A DNA stretch of 64,000 bases, taken from assembly GCA_029706075.1 (NCBI GenBank), contig JAINUG010000053.1, forward strand, positions 992,001 through 1,056,000, in the 5' to 3' direction. The position numbers and the translations under genes were made by a program. This document shows positions 12,000 to 21,129 of this stretch, piece after piece (the stretch's first letter is position 1; each line of letters starts with the position of its first letter). The notes under the pieces are model-generated. The model searched no databases. It saw only the letters and a list, made by a program, of their open reading frames with translations, and was not told where the DNA came from. This DNA comes from Aldrovandia affinis. Its lineage: Eukaryota > Chordata > Actinopteri > Notacanthiformes > Halosauridae.

Positions 12000-12013
12000 A
12001 AAATAAGAGAATG
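12000..12013 (+). repeat. L1 target-site duplication, 3' copy
   Basis: AAAATAAGAGAATG immediately after the poly(A) tail, identical to 5869-5882. The first A residues merge with the tail, so the exact edge is uncertain by a few bases. Confidence 0.9.
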
Positions 12014-12416
12014 AACTTTCTCTAACGTTACACCAGTGTACTTATTCAATTCTATGTCAGGTGTAATAGAAGGCTTGCTTATTCATTCTCACACACATAA
12101 TTTATAACACTTTTTATTGACATTAACAGAGAGTTTGTGTCCAGAATGGCTCAGTGAGTCCGTATTTAATCCTTCAGCTTTCAGGGTAACATAGGCTAGC
12201 TTGTTGACTGCCGCTTCTCTGACAGGACAATGCATTGTTGGATGAGACTGGAGCACTGAACTAGCGAGCTAACTAACATTAGTAGCCAAATAATTATGCA
12301 GCAATCGGCGGCAGCCGGCTAGCATAGTTACGTCCTCCACAGTAGGCAGTGGATTGAGTGAGCTAACTCCACCTCGAATCCTCTGTTGCCAGCATTTGTA
12401 TTTAATTGTTTATATA
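12014..12416. other. Unassigned non-coding sequence
   Basis: No coding or repeat signal recognised. Several short GCTAGC-like strings (for example AGCCGGCTAGCATAG near 12316) occur, as elsewhere in this window. A TA dinucleotide at 12415-12416 is the target of the next transposon. Confidence 0.4.
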
Positions 12417-12753
12417 CAGTCAGGTCCACAAGTATTTGGACAGCGACACAATCTTCATCATTTTGGCTCTGTACGCCAGCAAAATGGATTAGAAATGAAA
12501 CAATAAAGATGGGCTTTAAGTGTAGACTTTCAGCTTTAATTTAAGGGTTTTGTCAAAAATATTGTATGAACAGTGTAGGAATTACAACCATTTTTATACA
12601 TAGCCCCCACAATTTTAGGGGCTCAAAAGTAATTGGACAAACTAGTATAATCATAAATTAAATTGTCATTTTTAATACTTGCAGTCAATGACTGCCTGAA
12701 GTCTGGAACCCATAAAAAATAATCAGATGCTGAGTTTCTTCCCTGGTGATGCT

Positions 12754-13619
12754 CTACCAGTTCTTTACTGCCGCTGTCTTCAGTTCCTGCTTTTTCTTGG
12801 GGTGTTTTACCTTCAGTTTTGCCTTCAGCAAGTGAAATGCATACTCAATTGGATTCAGGTCAGGTGATTGACTTAGCCATTGCAGAACATTCCACTTCTT
12901 TGCCTTAAAAAAGTATTGCATTGCTTTCGCTGTATGCTTCGGGTCATTGTCCATCTGCACTGTGAAGTGCTGTCCAATGAGTTTTGAAGCAATTGGCTGA
13001 ATCTGAGCAGATAATATTGCCTTATACACTTCAGAATTCATCCTGCTGCTTTTGTCAGCAGTCACATCATCAATACAATAGAATACAAGGAAACCAGTTC
13101 CATTGGCAGCCATACATGCCCACGCCATAACACTACCTCCACCATGCTTCACAGATGAGGTGGTATGCTTCAGATCATGAGCAGTTCCTTCCCTTCCCCA
13201 TACTCTTCTCTTCCCATCATTCTGGTACAAGTTGATCTTTGTCTCATCTGTCCAAAGGATGGTGTTCCAGAACTGTACAAGCTTTTTTAGATGTTTTTTG
13301 GCAGACTCTAATCTGGTCTTCCTGTTTTTGAGGCTTACCAATGGTTTACATCTTGTGGTAAACCCTGTGTATTAACTCTGGTGAAGTCTTCTCTTGATTG
13401 TTGACTTTGACACAGATACGCCAACCTCCTGGAGGGTGTTCTTGATCTGGCTAACTGTTGTGAAGGGTTTTTTCTTCACCAGGGAAATAATTATTCTGTC
13501 ATCCACCACAATTGTTTTCTGTGGTCTTCCGGGCCTTTTGGTGTTCCTGAGCTCACCAGTGTGTTCTTTATTTTTAATAATGTACCAAATAGTTTATTTA
13601 GCCACACCTAATGTTTCCA
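12754..13619 (-). pseudogene. Tc1-like transposase, DD34E core intact, N-terminus lost
   Basis: Tc1 transposases cut and paste their element at TA sites using a DDE metal centre. The clean minus-strand frame 12754-13341 (195 codons) holds all three acids: LWTDETKINL, VQMDNDPKHTAKA and SPDLNPIEYAFHLLK, with 34 residues between the second Asp and the Glu. KHGGGSVMAWACMAANGTG matches the family core. Upstream (13342-13619) the N-terminal domain continues with stops: a GRP-type hook (KRPGRPQKT) and a second helix-turn-helix (TVSQIKNTLQEVGVSVSKST). The remaining N-terminus and start codon are interrupted by the L2 insertion. The catalytic core looks well conserved, but the gene cannot make a full transposase. 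Confidence 0.88.
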
Positions 13620-13776
13620 CACACTCCTGGTTACCTTTTCCTCTAACCTCTCCTCTGCTAAATCTGCATTTTTCCTTTCCAAGATTCAATATTCTGCTTC
13701 TAATCCTCGTAAACTCTACTCTACGTTCTCCTCTCTCCTCACCCCTCCTCCTTCCCCAGCCCCCTCCTTTCTAACC

Positions 13777-15288
13777 GTGGATAACTTTGCATCCTTCTTT
13801 CAGGAGAAGGTCGATGACATTCACAACTCCTTCCCCCCATTGTCTCCCTCATCCAACCCTCCCTCACCCACCTTGCTACCTAAACCTCTCACCCCTCTGT
13901 CCTCCTTCTCACCCTTCCCTGACTCGGACATCCTTCAACTTGTTCACTCCCACCGTCCCACCACCTGCCCTCTCGATCCCATTCCTTCCCCCTCTTTCAG
14001 TCCATTGCTATGGACATCCTCCCCTTTGTCTCCAATGTTATCAATTCCTCTCTTTCCTCTGGCTCTGTCCCCTCTTCCCTCAAAAGCGCCCATGTTGTCC
14101 CCCTCCTCAAAAAACCCTCTCTGAATCCTGCTGTCATTTCCAACTACCAACCTGTCTCTCTCTTCCCTTTCCTCTCCAAAACACTAGAGTGGGCTGTCTA
14201 TAACTAACTGTCTGCTCATCTCCTACAGAATGACCTGCTTCATCCTAACCAATCTGGGTTCAAGACAGGCCACTCCATAGAGACTGCTCTCCTTGCGGTC
14301 ACTGAGGGTCTTCAAATGGCTAAGTCCCAATCCCTTAGCTCCATTCTCCTCCTCCGCGACCTGTCAGCTGCTTTTGATACTGTGGACCACCAGGTCCTGC
14401 TCTCATCTCTCATCGAGATGGGAATATCTGGATCTGCACTGACATGGTTCAAGTCCTACCTAGCTGACCGGTCCTACCAGGTGGCTTGGAGAGGATTCCT
14501 CTCCTCTCCTCATACCCTCTCTACTGGAGTCCCGCAGGGCTCGGTGCTAGGCCCAGTCCTATTTTCCCTGTACACCAAGTCACTTGGTTCTGCTCATATT
14601 TTTTCTTACCACTAACGACACTCAACTCTTTCTCTCCATCTGAGGCGCAGGTCCCGGCAAGGATCTCTGCATGCCTGACATCTCTGCCTGGATGTCCACC
14701 CACTACCTGAAGCTGAACCTGGGGAATACTGAGCTACTCTTCCTCCCAGTGAAGGGCTCCCCGATGATTGATGCTTCAATCACCATGGAAGGCTCCATAG
14801 TGTCTCCGTCCCAGTCTGCTAGTAGTCTTGGAGTGACCCTGGATGACCAGCTGTGCTTCTCGGGCCACATAGCAGTGATCACTCGGACCTTCCGATTCTC
14901 CCTCCACAACATCCAACATCTGGTGTTCAATCTACCAAAATCCACCCATGTCACACTTTCCTCTCTGCACTGGCTCCCCATCGCAACACGCATCAGATTC
15001 AAATCACTCCTGCTTGCCTTTCAGGCGGCTAGAGGAACTGCTCCCCCTTACCTCCAGACACTCATCACACCCTACACCCCAGCCAGACCCCTCCGCTCAG
15101 CCTCCTCTGGCAAACTGACTGTCCCATCCCTCCGGGCGCCCGGCAGCTGCTCCTCGCGGTCTCGCTTTTTCTCTGTCCTGATCCCTCGGTGGTGGAACAA
15201 CCTTCCGCAATTGGTCAGGACTGCAGAATCACTTGCGATCTTCCACAAGAGACTCAAAACCCACCTTTTCAGACTCCACTACCACTGA
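13777..15288 (+). pseudogene. L2-type LINE reverse transcriptase, dead copy
   Basis: Pieces in several frames read the same protein as 24470-26390. They include FASFFQEKVDDIHNSFPPL (13786), PLDPIPSPSF, VPLLKKPSLNPAVISNYQP (14096), LLRDLSAAFDTVDHQVLLSS (14351), STGVPQGSVLGPVLFSLYT (14521) and the C-terminal SLHWLPIATRIRFKSLLLAF (14963). Stops and shifts occur near 14203, 14610 and 14660. The YADD catalytic block, expected near 14605, reads as a TTND-like string, so the metal-binding site is altered as well. The thumb is shortened by the internal deletion. The protein was a LINE polymerase for target-primed reverse transcription. Confidence 0.85.
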
Positions 15289-15517
15289 ATTAGGTACATC
15301 TAGCCAATTGTCATCACCACTGCCGACTTTCTCAACACTTCTTGTATATGTATCTCTGCCTTCTCATTTAATAAAAAATTAAAAAACTAAATCACTAACC
15401 TTTTCCTTCCCAGTGTTACAGGTATGGTATGCAGCTGCCTACAACAATGTCTATCACTGTTTTACTGCACTGATCTTGTGCATAAACTATGATTGTTCCT
15501 CCTATGTATTAATGCAC

Positions 15518-15552
15518 ATCTTGTAAGTTGCTCTGGATAAGAGTGTCTGTTA
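15518..15552 (+). promoter_or_regulatory. L2 LINE 3' tail stem-loop (first copy)
   Basis: AAGTTGCTCTGGATAAGAGT then GTCTGTTAAATG. CTCTGGATAAGAG can fold as CTCT-GGATA-AGAG. L2-type LINEs and the SINEs that use them share such a tail, taken to be the RT recognition element. Confidence 0.65.
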
Positions 15553-15674
15553 AATGCTTAAAATGTAAAAATGTAAATGTTTATCTGCTTACTTGTAAAT
15601 GAAATAATGAGGGAATAACACACACCTGGCCATGGAACAGCTGAGCAGCTAATTGTCCAATTACTTTTGGTCCC

Positions 15675-16445
15675 TTAACCCTCTGAGGTCCGTGCTAAGC
15701 TTAGAGGAGGTTTGTGATTTTGGCATGGTCTGATATTTATCTCAATTTCATCAACTTAACACACACTTACTCCAAAGTGTTTGATATTTTTATTTGAAGG
15801 ACAATCACAGCTACATTTATATGCCATCAGATTTTTGGTCAGTATCATATGCAGCTTGTAAATAGATCTACAAACACACAAGTTATAAAGAGTAAATTTT
15901 TCTGCCGTCACAAAACTTGTGAAAGCACACACTAAACTATAGTGATGAATTGTTTTGCCAATATGCGTTTGTTCATCAAGGTGTTGGTTATGAAAGGGTG
16001 TGAAAATAGTTTAGCACATCTGAGATCTAAATAGCTAAAAACCTGTTTTTATCAGAACTGGTCACATTTATTTCAGGCTGTGGGAGGGCTATATGCTAAT
16101 TTCATGAATATTCATGATCCACACCTGAGGCTTGTCCATACCTGTAAGATCTGTCAGATGGGCCATCTCTCTCTCAAAGGCCATCAGACAAAGAGAAAAG
16201 CCATCAGAGTACGTTCTGTTCTTTCACAGTCTTTGGTGCCACTTCTCAAAACAGTTTCTGGTCAACTGTAAACACAAGGGAACATCACAAACCTTGCACT
16301 CCCATGGAGTGCACTGTTGTTTCCCCGACATCTTGCAGAGTATGCATTTCTTGCGACCAACAGAAGCCAGTTTGCCAACATCCAGAATCTGTTTGGCAGT
16401 GGGCACAGGCACATGATCAAAAGTAGCCCGTTTTCTGGGTTTAAG
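15675..16445 (-). mobile_element. piggyBac-family 3' part at a TTAA target
   Basis: TTAA at 15675-15678 is followed by CCCTCTGAGGTCCGTGC, the form of a piggyBac terminal repeat (TTAA then CCC). About 540 bp inside, a minus-strand frame encodes the Cys-rich end of a piggyBac transposase. The part upstream of about 16445 is replaced by other sequence and the second terminus is not visible, so this is a truncated element. It abuts the Tc1-like element where that element's right TIR should continue. Confidence 0.7.
16224..16442 (-). pseudogene. piggyBac transposase C-terminal Cys-rich domain
   Basis: The minus-strand frame reads KPRKRATFDHVPVPTAKQI, then GRKKCILCKMSGKQQCTPW, ECKVCDVPLCLQ and RNCFEKWHQ. 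The pattern CxxC...C...CxxC...C...C..H matches the zinc-binding, end-recognition domain at the C-terminus of piggyBac transposases and vertebrate PGBD proteins. The DDD catalytic domain that should precede it is absent. In the same frame the reading runs on to 16556, but those residues fall in different sequence and are not part of the family. It is a relic rather than a domesticated gene, since no start, promoter or splice structure is seen. Confidence 0.78.
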
Positions 16446-16680
16446 ATATTTATTTATCTTTAAACGTCTGTAGGAAAACAAAAGCAAAATCCGTGTCTGC
16501 GAAGACACAGAAAGACATAAATAAAACAAAACAAAATAACCAACGATCAGGAACAAAACAAGTAAAACGGTAAATCCAAAATGTATCCAAAAACTCGGAA
16601 TAAACTAAACACTGGGAATCTAAACAACAATAAGCACATGAACAAACAAGTTCTCGAGAGACAAGAAACAAGTATTTTTC
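16446..16680. other. Unassigned junction sequence between piggyBac and CR1
   Basis: A-rich sequence with many AAACAA and AAATAA strings and no similarity I can name. It joins the broken piggyBac to the point where the CR1 reverse transcriptase frame loses family resemblance (after YFMGEEKLVGVQFEK). Confidence 0.35.
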
Positions 16681-16689
16681 AAATTGAAC

Positions 16690-17290
16690 ACCTACTAACT
16701 TTTCTTCTCCCATAAAATACCCCTGTCTAATGGTTTTATTTCCCACATGCATAACTTTACATTTAGCAATATTGAATGTCATCTGCCATGTATCTGCCCA
16801 TTCTTGGATTTTGTTTAAATCATCTTGGATTACTTTAGTCGATTCCAAACTGTTTGTCAAACCCCCAAGTTTAGTATCATCTGCAAATTTAACCATTTTG
16901 CTACGAACGTCCATATCAAGATCATTTATGTAAATAAGGAAGAGCAGAGGTCCCAGCACCGATCCCTGTGGGACACCACTGCCCACAGCACCGAGGTCAG
17001 ATACAGCCCTACCTACTGTTACTCTTTGTATTCGCCCTTGCAGCCAATTACTGTATGAACCTACTCAGAAACTACTCCTGCAATTCCTACTGAATTCATT
17101 TTAGCAATGAGCCTCTCATGTGGTACCTTGTCAAATGTTTTTGTAGTACTTCTATGTCCCATATCTCAAAGTCCTCCAAAACATTCTGTACCTTGGCTAT
17201 ACATCTAGGCATATTTAAAACCTCTTCTCTAGTAAAGCTCTCAACAAAGTAACTGTTTAGTGTGTTAGCAATATCCTTATTATTATTTTA
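16690..17290 (-). pseudogene. CR1 reverse transcriptase, partial
   Basis: The minus-strand frame 16690-16986 reads GSGVPQGSVLGPLLFLIYIN, then VKFADDTKLGG, which is RT block 5 with the FADD variant of YADD used by CR1 and related LINEs. MTFNIAKCKVMHVG follows. Upstream (16987-17290), in broken frames, lie AFDKVPHE-like wording (TKTFDKVPHERL near 17135) and the segment before GVPQG. The frame diverges from the family beyond 16690. It formerly encoded the polymerase used to copy CR1 RNA at a nicked target. It is truncated and separated from its endonuclease by a SINE. Confidence 0.82.
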
Positions 17291-17296
17291 AAAATA

Positions 17297-17307
17297 ATAT
17301 TAATAAT
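17297..17307 (+). repeat. SINE target-site duplication, left copy
   Basis: ATATTAATAAT, repeated at 17669-17679 directly after the SINE tail. The surrounding AAT microsatellite makes the exact edge slightly uncertain. Confidence 0.7.
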
Positions 17308-17668
17308 GGGCGGCACGGTGGTGCAGTAGATAGCACTGTCAACTCACAGCAAGAAGGTCTCGGGTTCGAATCCAGGCCAGGGGCCTTTCTGTGTGGAGTT
17401 TGCATGTTCTCCCCGTGTCCGCGTGGGTTTCTCCGGGTACTCCGGTTTCCTCCCACAGTCCAAAGACATGCACGTTAGCCTAATTGGAGAGTCTAAATTG
17501 CCCGTAGGTATGAGTGTGTGAGTGAATGGTGTGTGTGTGCCCTGCGATGGATTGGCGACCTGTCCAGGGTTTATTCCTGCCTCTCGCCCCTATGCATGCT
17601 GGGATAGGCTCCAGCCCCCCCACAACCCTGACCAGGAATAAGCGGCTTAGACAATGAGATGAGATGAG
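17308..17668 (+). mobile_element. tRNA-derived SINE, copy 1
   Basis: The head GGGCGGCACGGTGGTGCAG, an A box at 17319-17329 (TGGTGCAGTAG) and a B box at 17363-17373 (GGTTCGAATCC) fit an RNA polymerase III internal promoter of tRNA type. The body holds the widespread fish segment with CTCCGGTTTCCTCCCACAG, and the tail is (GAGAT)n. It is inserted in the CR1 element with a ~11 bp target duplication. Three further copies lie in this window, at 28810, 35009 and 60262, all in the opposite orientation. Confidence 0.88.
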
Positions 17669-17689
17669 ATATTAATAATAATAATAATA

Positions 17690-18660
17690 TTATAAAAAAG
17701 TTCCTTCCTTATTCTTAATGCACTTAACCTCATCCTTAACTTTCCCTTTTCTACTACAATATTGAAAAAACTTCTTAGGATTACTTTTTGCATCTTGGGA
17801 AATTTTAATTTCAAACCGCCTTTCAGCTGATCTTATTTGCTTTTTAGCCTTAGCCCGCATATTACAATAATCTAAGTTGTGTCTCTCTGAGTTATCCTTT
17901 TTATATACTCTGTACAGTCACTTATTTTGCCTCAAAATCTCCCGTAAAGATTTAGTCATCCACTGCAGAGACAGTTTTTTCATCCTATTTTTCCTTACTT
18001 TTGGGATGAATTTACATTGACCATATCTAAAAACTTCACTTTTACCCTGACCTGTCACTACCTCCCAATTAATAGAGGGGTAATTGAAGTCACCCCTTTA
18101 TTATCATCTCTCCTTCAGCACAGGTTTGTTTTATGTTACCAAAGAGCATACTATTTATGTTACTCTCTGAAGCTGGAGATCTATAGCATACTCCTATATT
18201 AAGGCCCTTCTCATGATCTCCCAGTAATCTAATCCAGATGTCCTCACCAGAAACGAATGAGTAAATATCTGGAATTTCCTGCAGATTAAGATTGTCTTTC
18301 ACATAAAGGGCCACTTCCCCTCCTCTTTTATTAGTTCTATCCTTCCTAAACAATTTGTATCCCTCTACATTATATTCATCCCCATCCGCTGCGCCAAGCC
18401 ATGTTTCAGTTATCCCAACAATATCATAACCCCCATTCAACATGACAGCATCCAGTTCCAAAAATTTATTTTTTATGCTTCTCGCATTTAAAGACATGAA
18501 TTTCAGAGCCTTACTCACACTTACGTTGTCCTTCCCCTCCACACATAACTGTGCCGAACCACCTCTATTCACATTATGATCTAAAAAATCTTTATTAATT
18601 ATATCCTCAGATTTATTATACTCTGCCCTGGTATCTTCCATCTGGGCAGTCTGTACCTCC
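17690..18660 (-). pseudogene. CR1 endonuclease and linker
   Basis: The minus-strand frame 18090-18668 encodes an APE-type endonuclease: KALKFMSLNARSIKNKFLEL, DIVGITETWLG (catalytic Glu in TETW), EGYKLFRKDR, GGEVALYVKD and LNIGVCYRSPAS. The frame stops near 18090, before the GDFN and SDH blocks. Further down (17690-18090) broken frames hold the linker between endonuclease and RT (for example NPKKFFQYC-type wording). The enzyme nicks chromosomal DNA to prime CR1 insertion. It is inactive here because of the stop and the missing C-terminal half. Confidence 0.82.
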
Positions 18661-18709
18661 CTAATCATAATACTACTACTACTAATTTCCCTCCCTGCCC
18701 CCCCAGTCC

Positions 18710-19530
18710 CTAGTTAAAATATTCCTCCGCTACCCTAAGCATACGCTGGCCCAATGCAGCTGTACCCCTCCGGTTCAAGTGTAGCCTGTCCCACTTGTAC
18801 ACGCCACCCCTGTTCCAAAAGGAGTCCCAGTGCCCCATAAACCTGTACCCCTCTTTCCTGCACCAGGTTTGTTGCCACGTGTTAAATCTCCATATAAAAT
18901 TCTGCTTGCCTTTGCTAGCACGTGGTACTGGCAGAATTCCAGAGAAGACCACTGTGGAGGTTCTGCCCCTTAACTTTGATCCTAATTCTATAAATTGAAG
19001 TCCTGCAGAACCTCAAACCTACCCTTACCTATGTCATTGGTTCCAACATGGACCATGACCACTGGATCAACCCCTGCTCTGGCCAGGAGCTTGTCCGCGT
19101 GTTCCAGGAGGTCTCCAACCTGAGCACCAGGCAGGCAACATGCCATCTGAGACTCATTTTCCCGCGAACAGACTATACTGTCTATACCTCTAATGATTGA
19201 ATCCCCCACTACAATTAACTCCCTTTTCCTGGGTGGCATGACTGGCTCATCAGTCCTCCCACTCACAGAGGGCTGGGCCATATCCTCTTCCTGCAAAGGC
19301 TGGAATCAGTTAGACACCACAAGCTCTGGAGATGCCGCCCCTGCATGTGTGCACACTTTTCTACGCTGGCGCCCTACCGTCACCCAACTCTCTCTCCCTA
19401 CCTGTTCTAGAGGCTCCCCTCTATCCAGCTTCAGCGTGCAGGCTAACTCTCTAACGAGCGTACTAATTAGTTCCTGGAACTCTACAAATTCTGCAGGGCA
19501 GTCAGGACCAGCAGTCGAGACCTACAAGTT
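18710..19530 (-). pseudogene. CR1 ORF1 with SGNH-hydrolase (esterase) domain
   Basis: CR1 ORF1 proteins often carry an esterase-like SGNH domain of uncertain role in retrotransposition. The frame 18988-19296 shows block I with the nucleophile (RELIVVGDSIIRGID, the Ser of GDS) and block III (VVMVHVGTNDIGKGR, Asn of GTND). The second frame, 18710-18952, ends with WDRLHLNRRGTAALGQRM, the Asp-x-x-His block. All catalytic-type residues are visible, but the frame changes between 18952 and 18988. Upstream to about 19530 is the N-terminal part, with Gln/Glu-rich wording and no clear zinc finger. It is a pseudogene. Confidence 0.82.
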
Positions 19531-19610
19531 GAGTCTGTATCTGTGTGTCATAATCGGCGTGGAACTGCGGGAGGTGCTGCATGGAGCTTCTGAACAGAAG
19601 TTCTAAAAAA

Positions 19611-20449
19611 AGTTAAGAAAAAAGCATTTGATCAACGAATCACCTGATAGGCATGCAAAAAAACAACAACCGTATCAACATAGCTAGCAATGCAAGCAAG
19701 CGAGTTAGCTAGCTAGCTATCAAGTAACCTATTAAACCAATAATAAATGTTGTTCTATTTCCAAAATTTCAGTTTACAAATGGTTTCCATTATGGCATTC
19801 TACAAAGTGGCCGTTTGAGAGAGAGAGAGATTTTTTTTATTAGCTTGAACATGTCGATGATGTGCTTTACATCTTGCTGCAATATATTTATACATGTTAT
19901 TGTTACTACAATAGCATCTGTGTTTGGATCCCCAACATGGGGGTGAGACCAGGGGAAGGGGGTTGGTTTGGCGAAGTTCCTAAAGGTGTTTTAAACTTGG
20001 CTTATTTTAAGAACTTTCTGTGTTGTGTGTCAATTCTACACTGGTTATTTTATGTGGGATCCAACTTGGCTGGCCAGATTTCGAGAAGGATGTAACAAGT
20101 GAAGTTATCCACACCATAAGTGTTGTTTTCTGCACTGCGGTTTTGTTTTCCCAGGTTTCCTTTCCCCTGGACTGCTTTCATACAAATACATTTGTTGTTT
20201 TCTGTATTCCTCCATCTTGGGACTTGTACTATTATAACACATCACCTGGTATTTCGATGTCTCTCCCCTGGTCCTGCCACAGCACTGGATGTGTCATAAC
20301 CACCTTTTTACTTCTACTACAACTTCCTAATACTACTGTGCCCCATGTTAGCACCAGTAAATAAAACACAAAATAAAACACCCTGCAGACTGCGATAGTC
20401 AATAAAATGGAAATAAAATTAAAACGTTTTTATTATTTCTGTGTACCAA
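19611..20449. other. Unassigned non-coding sequence
   Basis: No gene or named repeat recognised. Contains AGCTAGCTAGCTAGC near 19708-19720 and a (GA)n-T8 string at 19817-19838. Confidence 0.4.
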
Positions 20450-20499
20450 ATGACTCACGGACCGGTACCGGGCCGCGGCCCAGTAGTTGGGGACCCCTG
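20450..20499 (+). mobile_element. Orphan hAT-type terminus
   Basis: Reads ...CTCACGGACCGGTACCGGG, CCGCGGCCCAGTAG, then TTGGGGACCCCTG. Read in reverse it begins CAGGGGTCCCCAACTACTGG, a terminal inverted repeat style of hAT transposons of the Tip100/Zaphod kind. I did not find the opposite end nearby, so it is either a truncated element or one end of a short non-autonomous copy. Confidence 0.45.
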
Positions 20500-20835
20500 C
20501 TTTAGACCCCAATTCATTGACTTCCCTTTTTCTGCATTAACTTAAATTCTCCCTTGGGCATGGCCATCAGCTGTCAGCAAAACCTGGCCCATTCCTATAG
20601 GTTTTCAGTTGGCAATTCAAGGTAAAATAGTAAGGGTACATCAAGGAAAGACAAATTGCCAGAACTCATTAGTGATCAATTCAAACTTGAGCAGACTTAT
20701 TTACCATGTGACAGTTGTACTAGTATAAGAAGATTCAGTGTATTTATGAAGTAATAATAATAATAATAATCGTAGTGTAGCCATTTCTAATCCGAGTGGC
20801 AATGACCAAAGTACGAAGTATATTATGCAATCACA

Positions 20836-21125
20836 AATAAAAGAAGGCTAAATCAAAAAAGAGCACTTGGGAGATGGAGGGGGGCAGTCGTGGTTCAAAA
20901 CCCGACTGTGCCAGACCAGCCTTGGCCGAGAGAGAGAGAGCTGAGAAGTGCAAAGGGTGTCCCCGGGGAGGTGGGCGAGTTCCATCTCGAAAGAGGCGAA
21001 TCATCGCCGGCCCCATGGAATTAGCTTGGTCGGAGTACGGGCGGGGGGTTCGTGGGAGAGGGCGAATCAAAATAAATAGAGGGTATAATTGACTGCAAAA
21101 TTGGGATAAAAAAGGGAAAAAATCA
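20836..21125 (-). repeat. Dispersed repeat with TATACCCTCTA block, copy 1
   Basis: On the minus strand it contains TTTTTTATCCCAATTTTG and AATTATACCCTCTATTTATT. Related wording occurs at 55940-56110 (TTTTTCTCCCAATATATACC, AATTATACCCTCTAGCCC). The + strand holds GGTTCAAAACC, a possible polymerase III B box, so a SINE origin is possible but not shown. The open frames in it have no family features. Confidence 0.45.
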
Positions 21126-21129
21126 CACA

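Larger units (their letters stand above)
13620..15579 (+). mobile_element. L2-type LINE, 5' truncated and internally deleted
   Basis: It is closely related to the copy at 24470-26652, sharing, for example, CTAACCTCTCCTCTGCTAA and the 3' end AAGTTGCTCTGGATAAGAG followed by (AAATGT)n. It is inserted in the Tc1-like transposase. Compared with the other copy it lacks about 150 bp around 14918 (after CCACAACATCC). No poly(A) tail is present; the end is the short repeat typical of L2/CR1-superfamily LINEs. Confidence 0.85.
12417..15674 (-). mobile_element. Tc1-like transposon split by an L2 LINE
   Basis: The left end CAGTCAGGTCCACAAGTATT abuts TA at 12415-12416. A subterminal block AAAAGTAATTGGACAA near 12629 is matched in inverted orientation by TTGTCCAATTACTTTT at 15653-15668. 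The outer part of the right TIR is missing, because a piggyBac end begins at the TTAA at 15675. The transposase reads on the minus strand from about 13619 down to 12754. An L2 LINE (13620-15579) separates its N-terminal region from the right end. Subtracting it leaves about 1.3 kb, close to the usual 1.3-1.6 kb for Tc1 elements. Confidence 0.85.
16681..19610 (-). mobile_element. CR1-clade LINE, 3' truncated, SINE inside
   Basis: On the minus strand, from 19610 downward, there are an ORF1 with SGNH-hydrolase motifs, an APE endonuclease, a linker region and a reverse transcriptase with FADD, which is the CR1 order. A SINE (17308-17668) interrupts it between the linker and the RT. The 3' end, including the CR1 tail repeat, is missing at about 16680. 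Frames are broken in several places. Confidence 0.85.

Noticed and set aside
13787-14203. Pro/Ser-rich secreted protein in frame 13787-14203
   Set aside because: It is a shadow frame of C-rich L2 reverse transcriptase sequence; the real reading has family motifs in other frames.
17308-17380. Functional tRNA gene
   Set aside because: A and B boxes are present but no anticodon or acceptor stems pair. The sequence continues into a SINE body, repeats four times and has target duplications.
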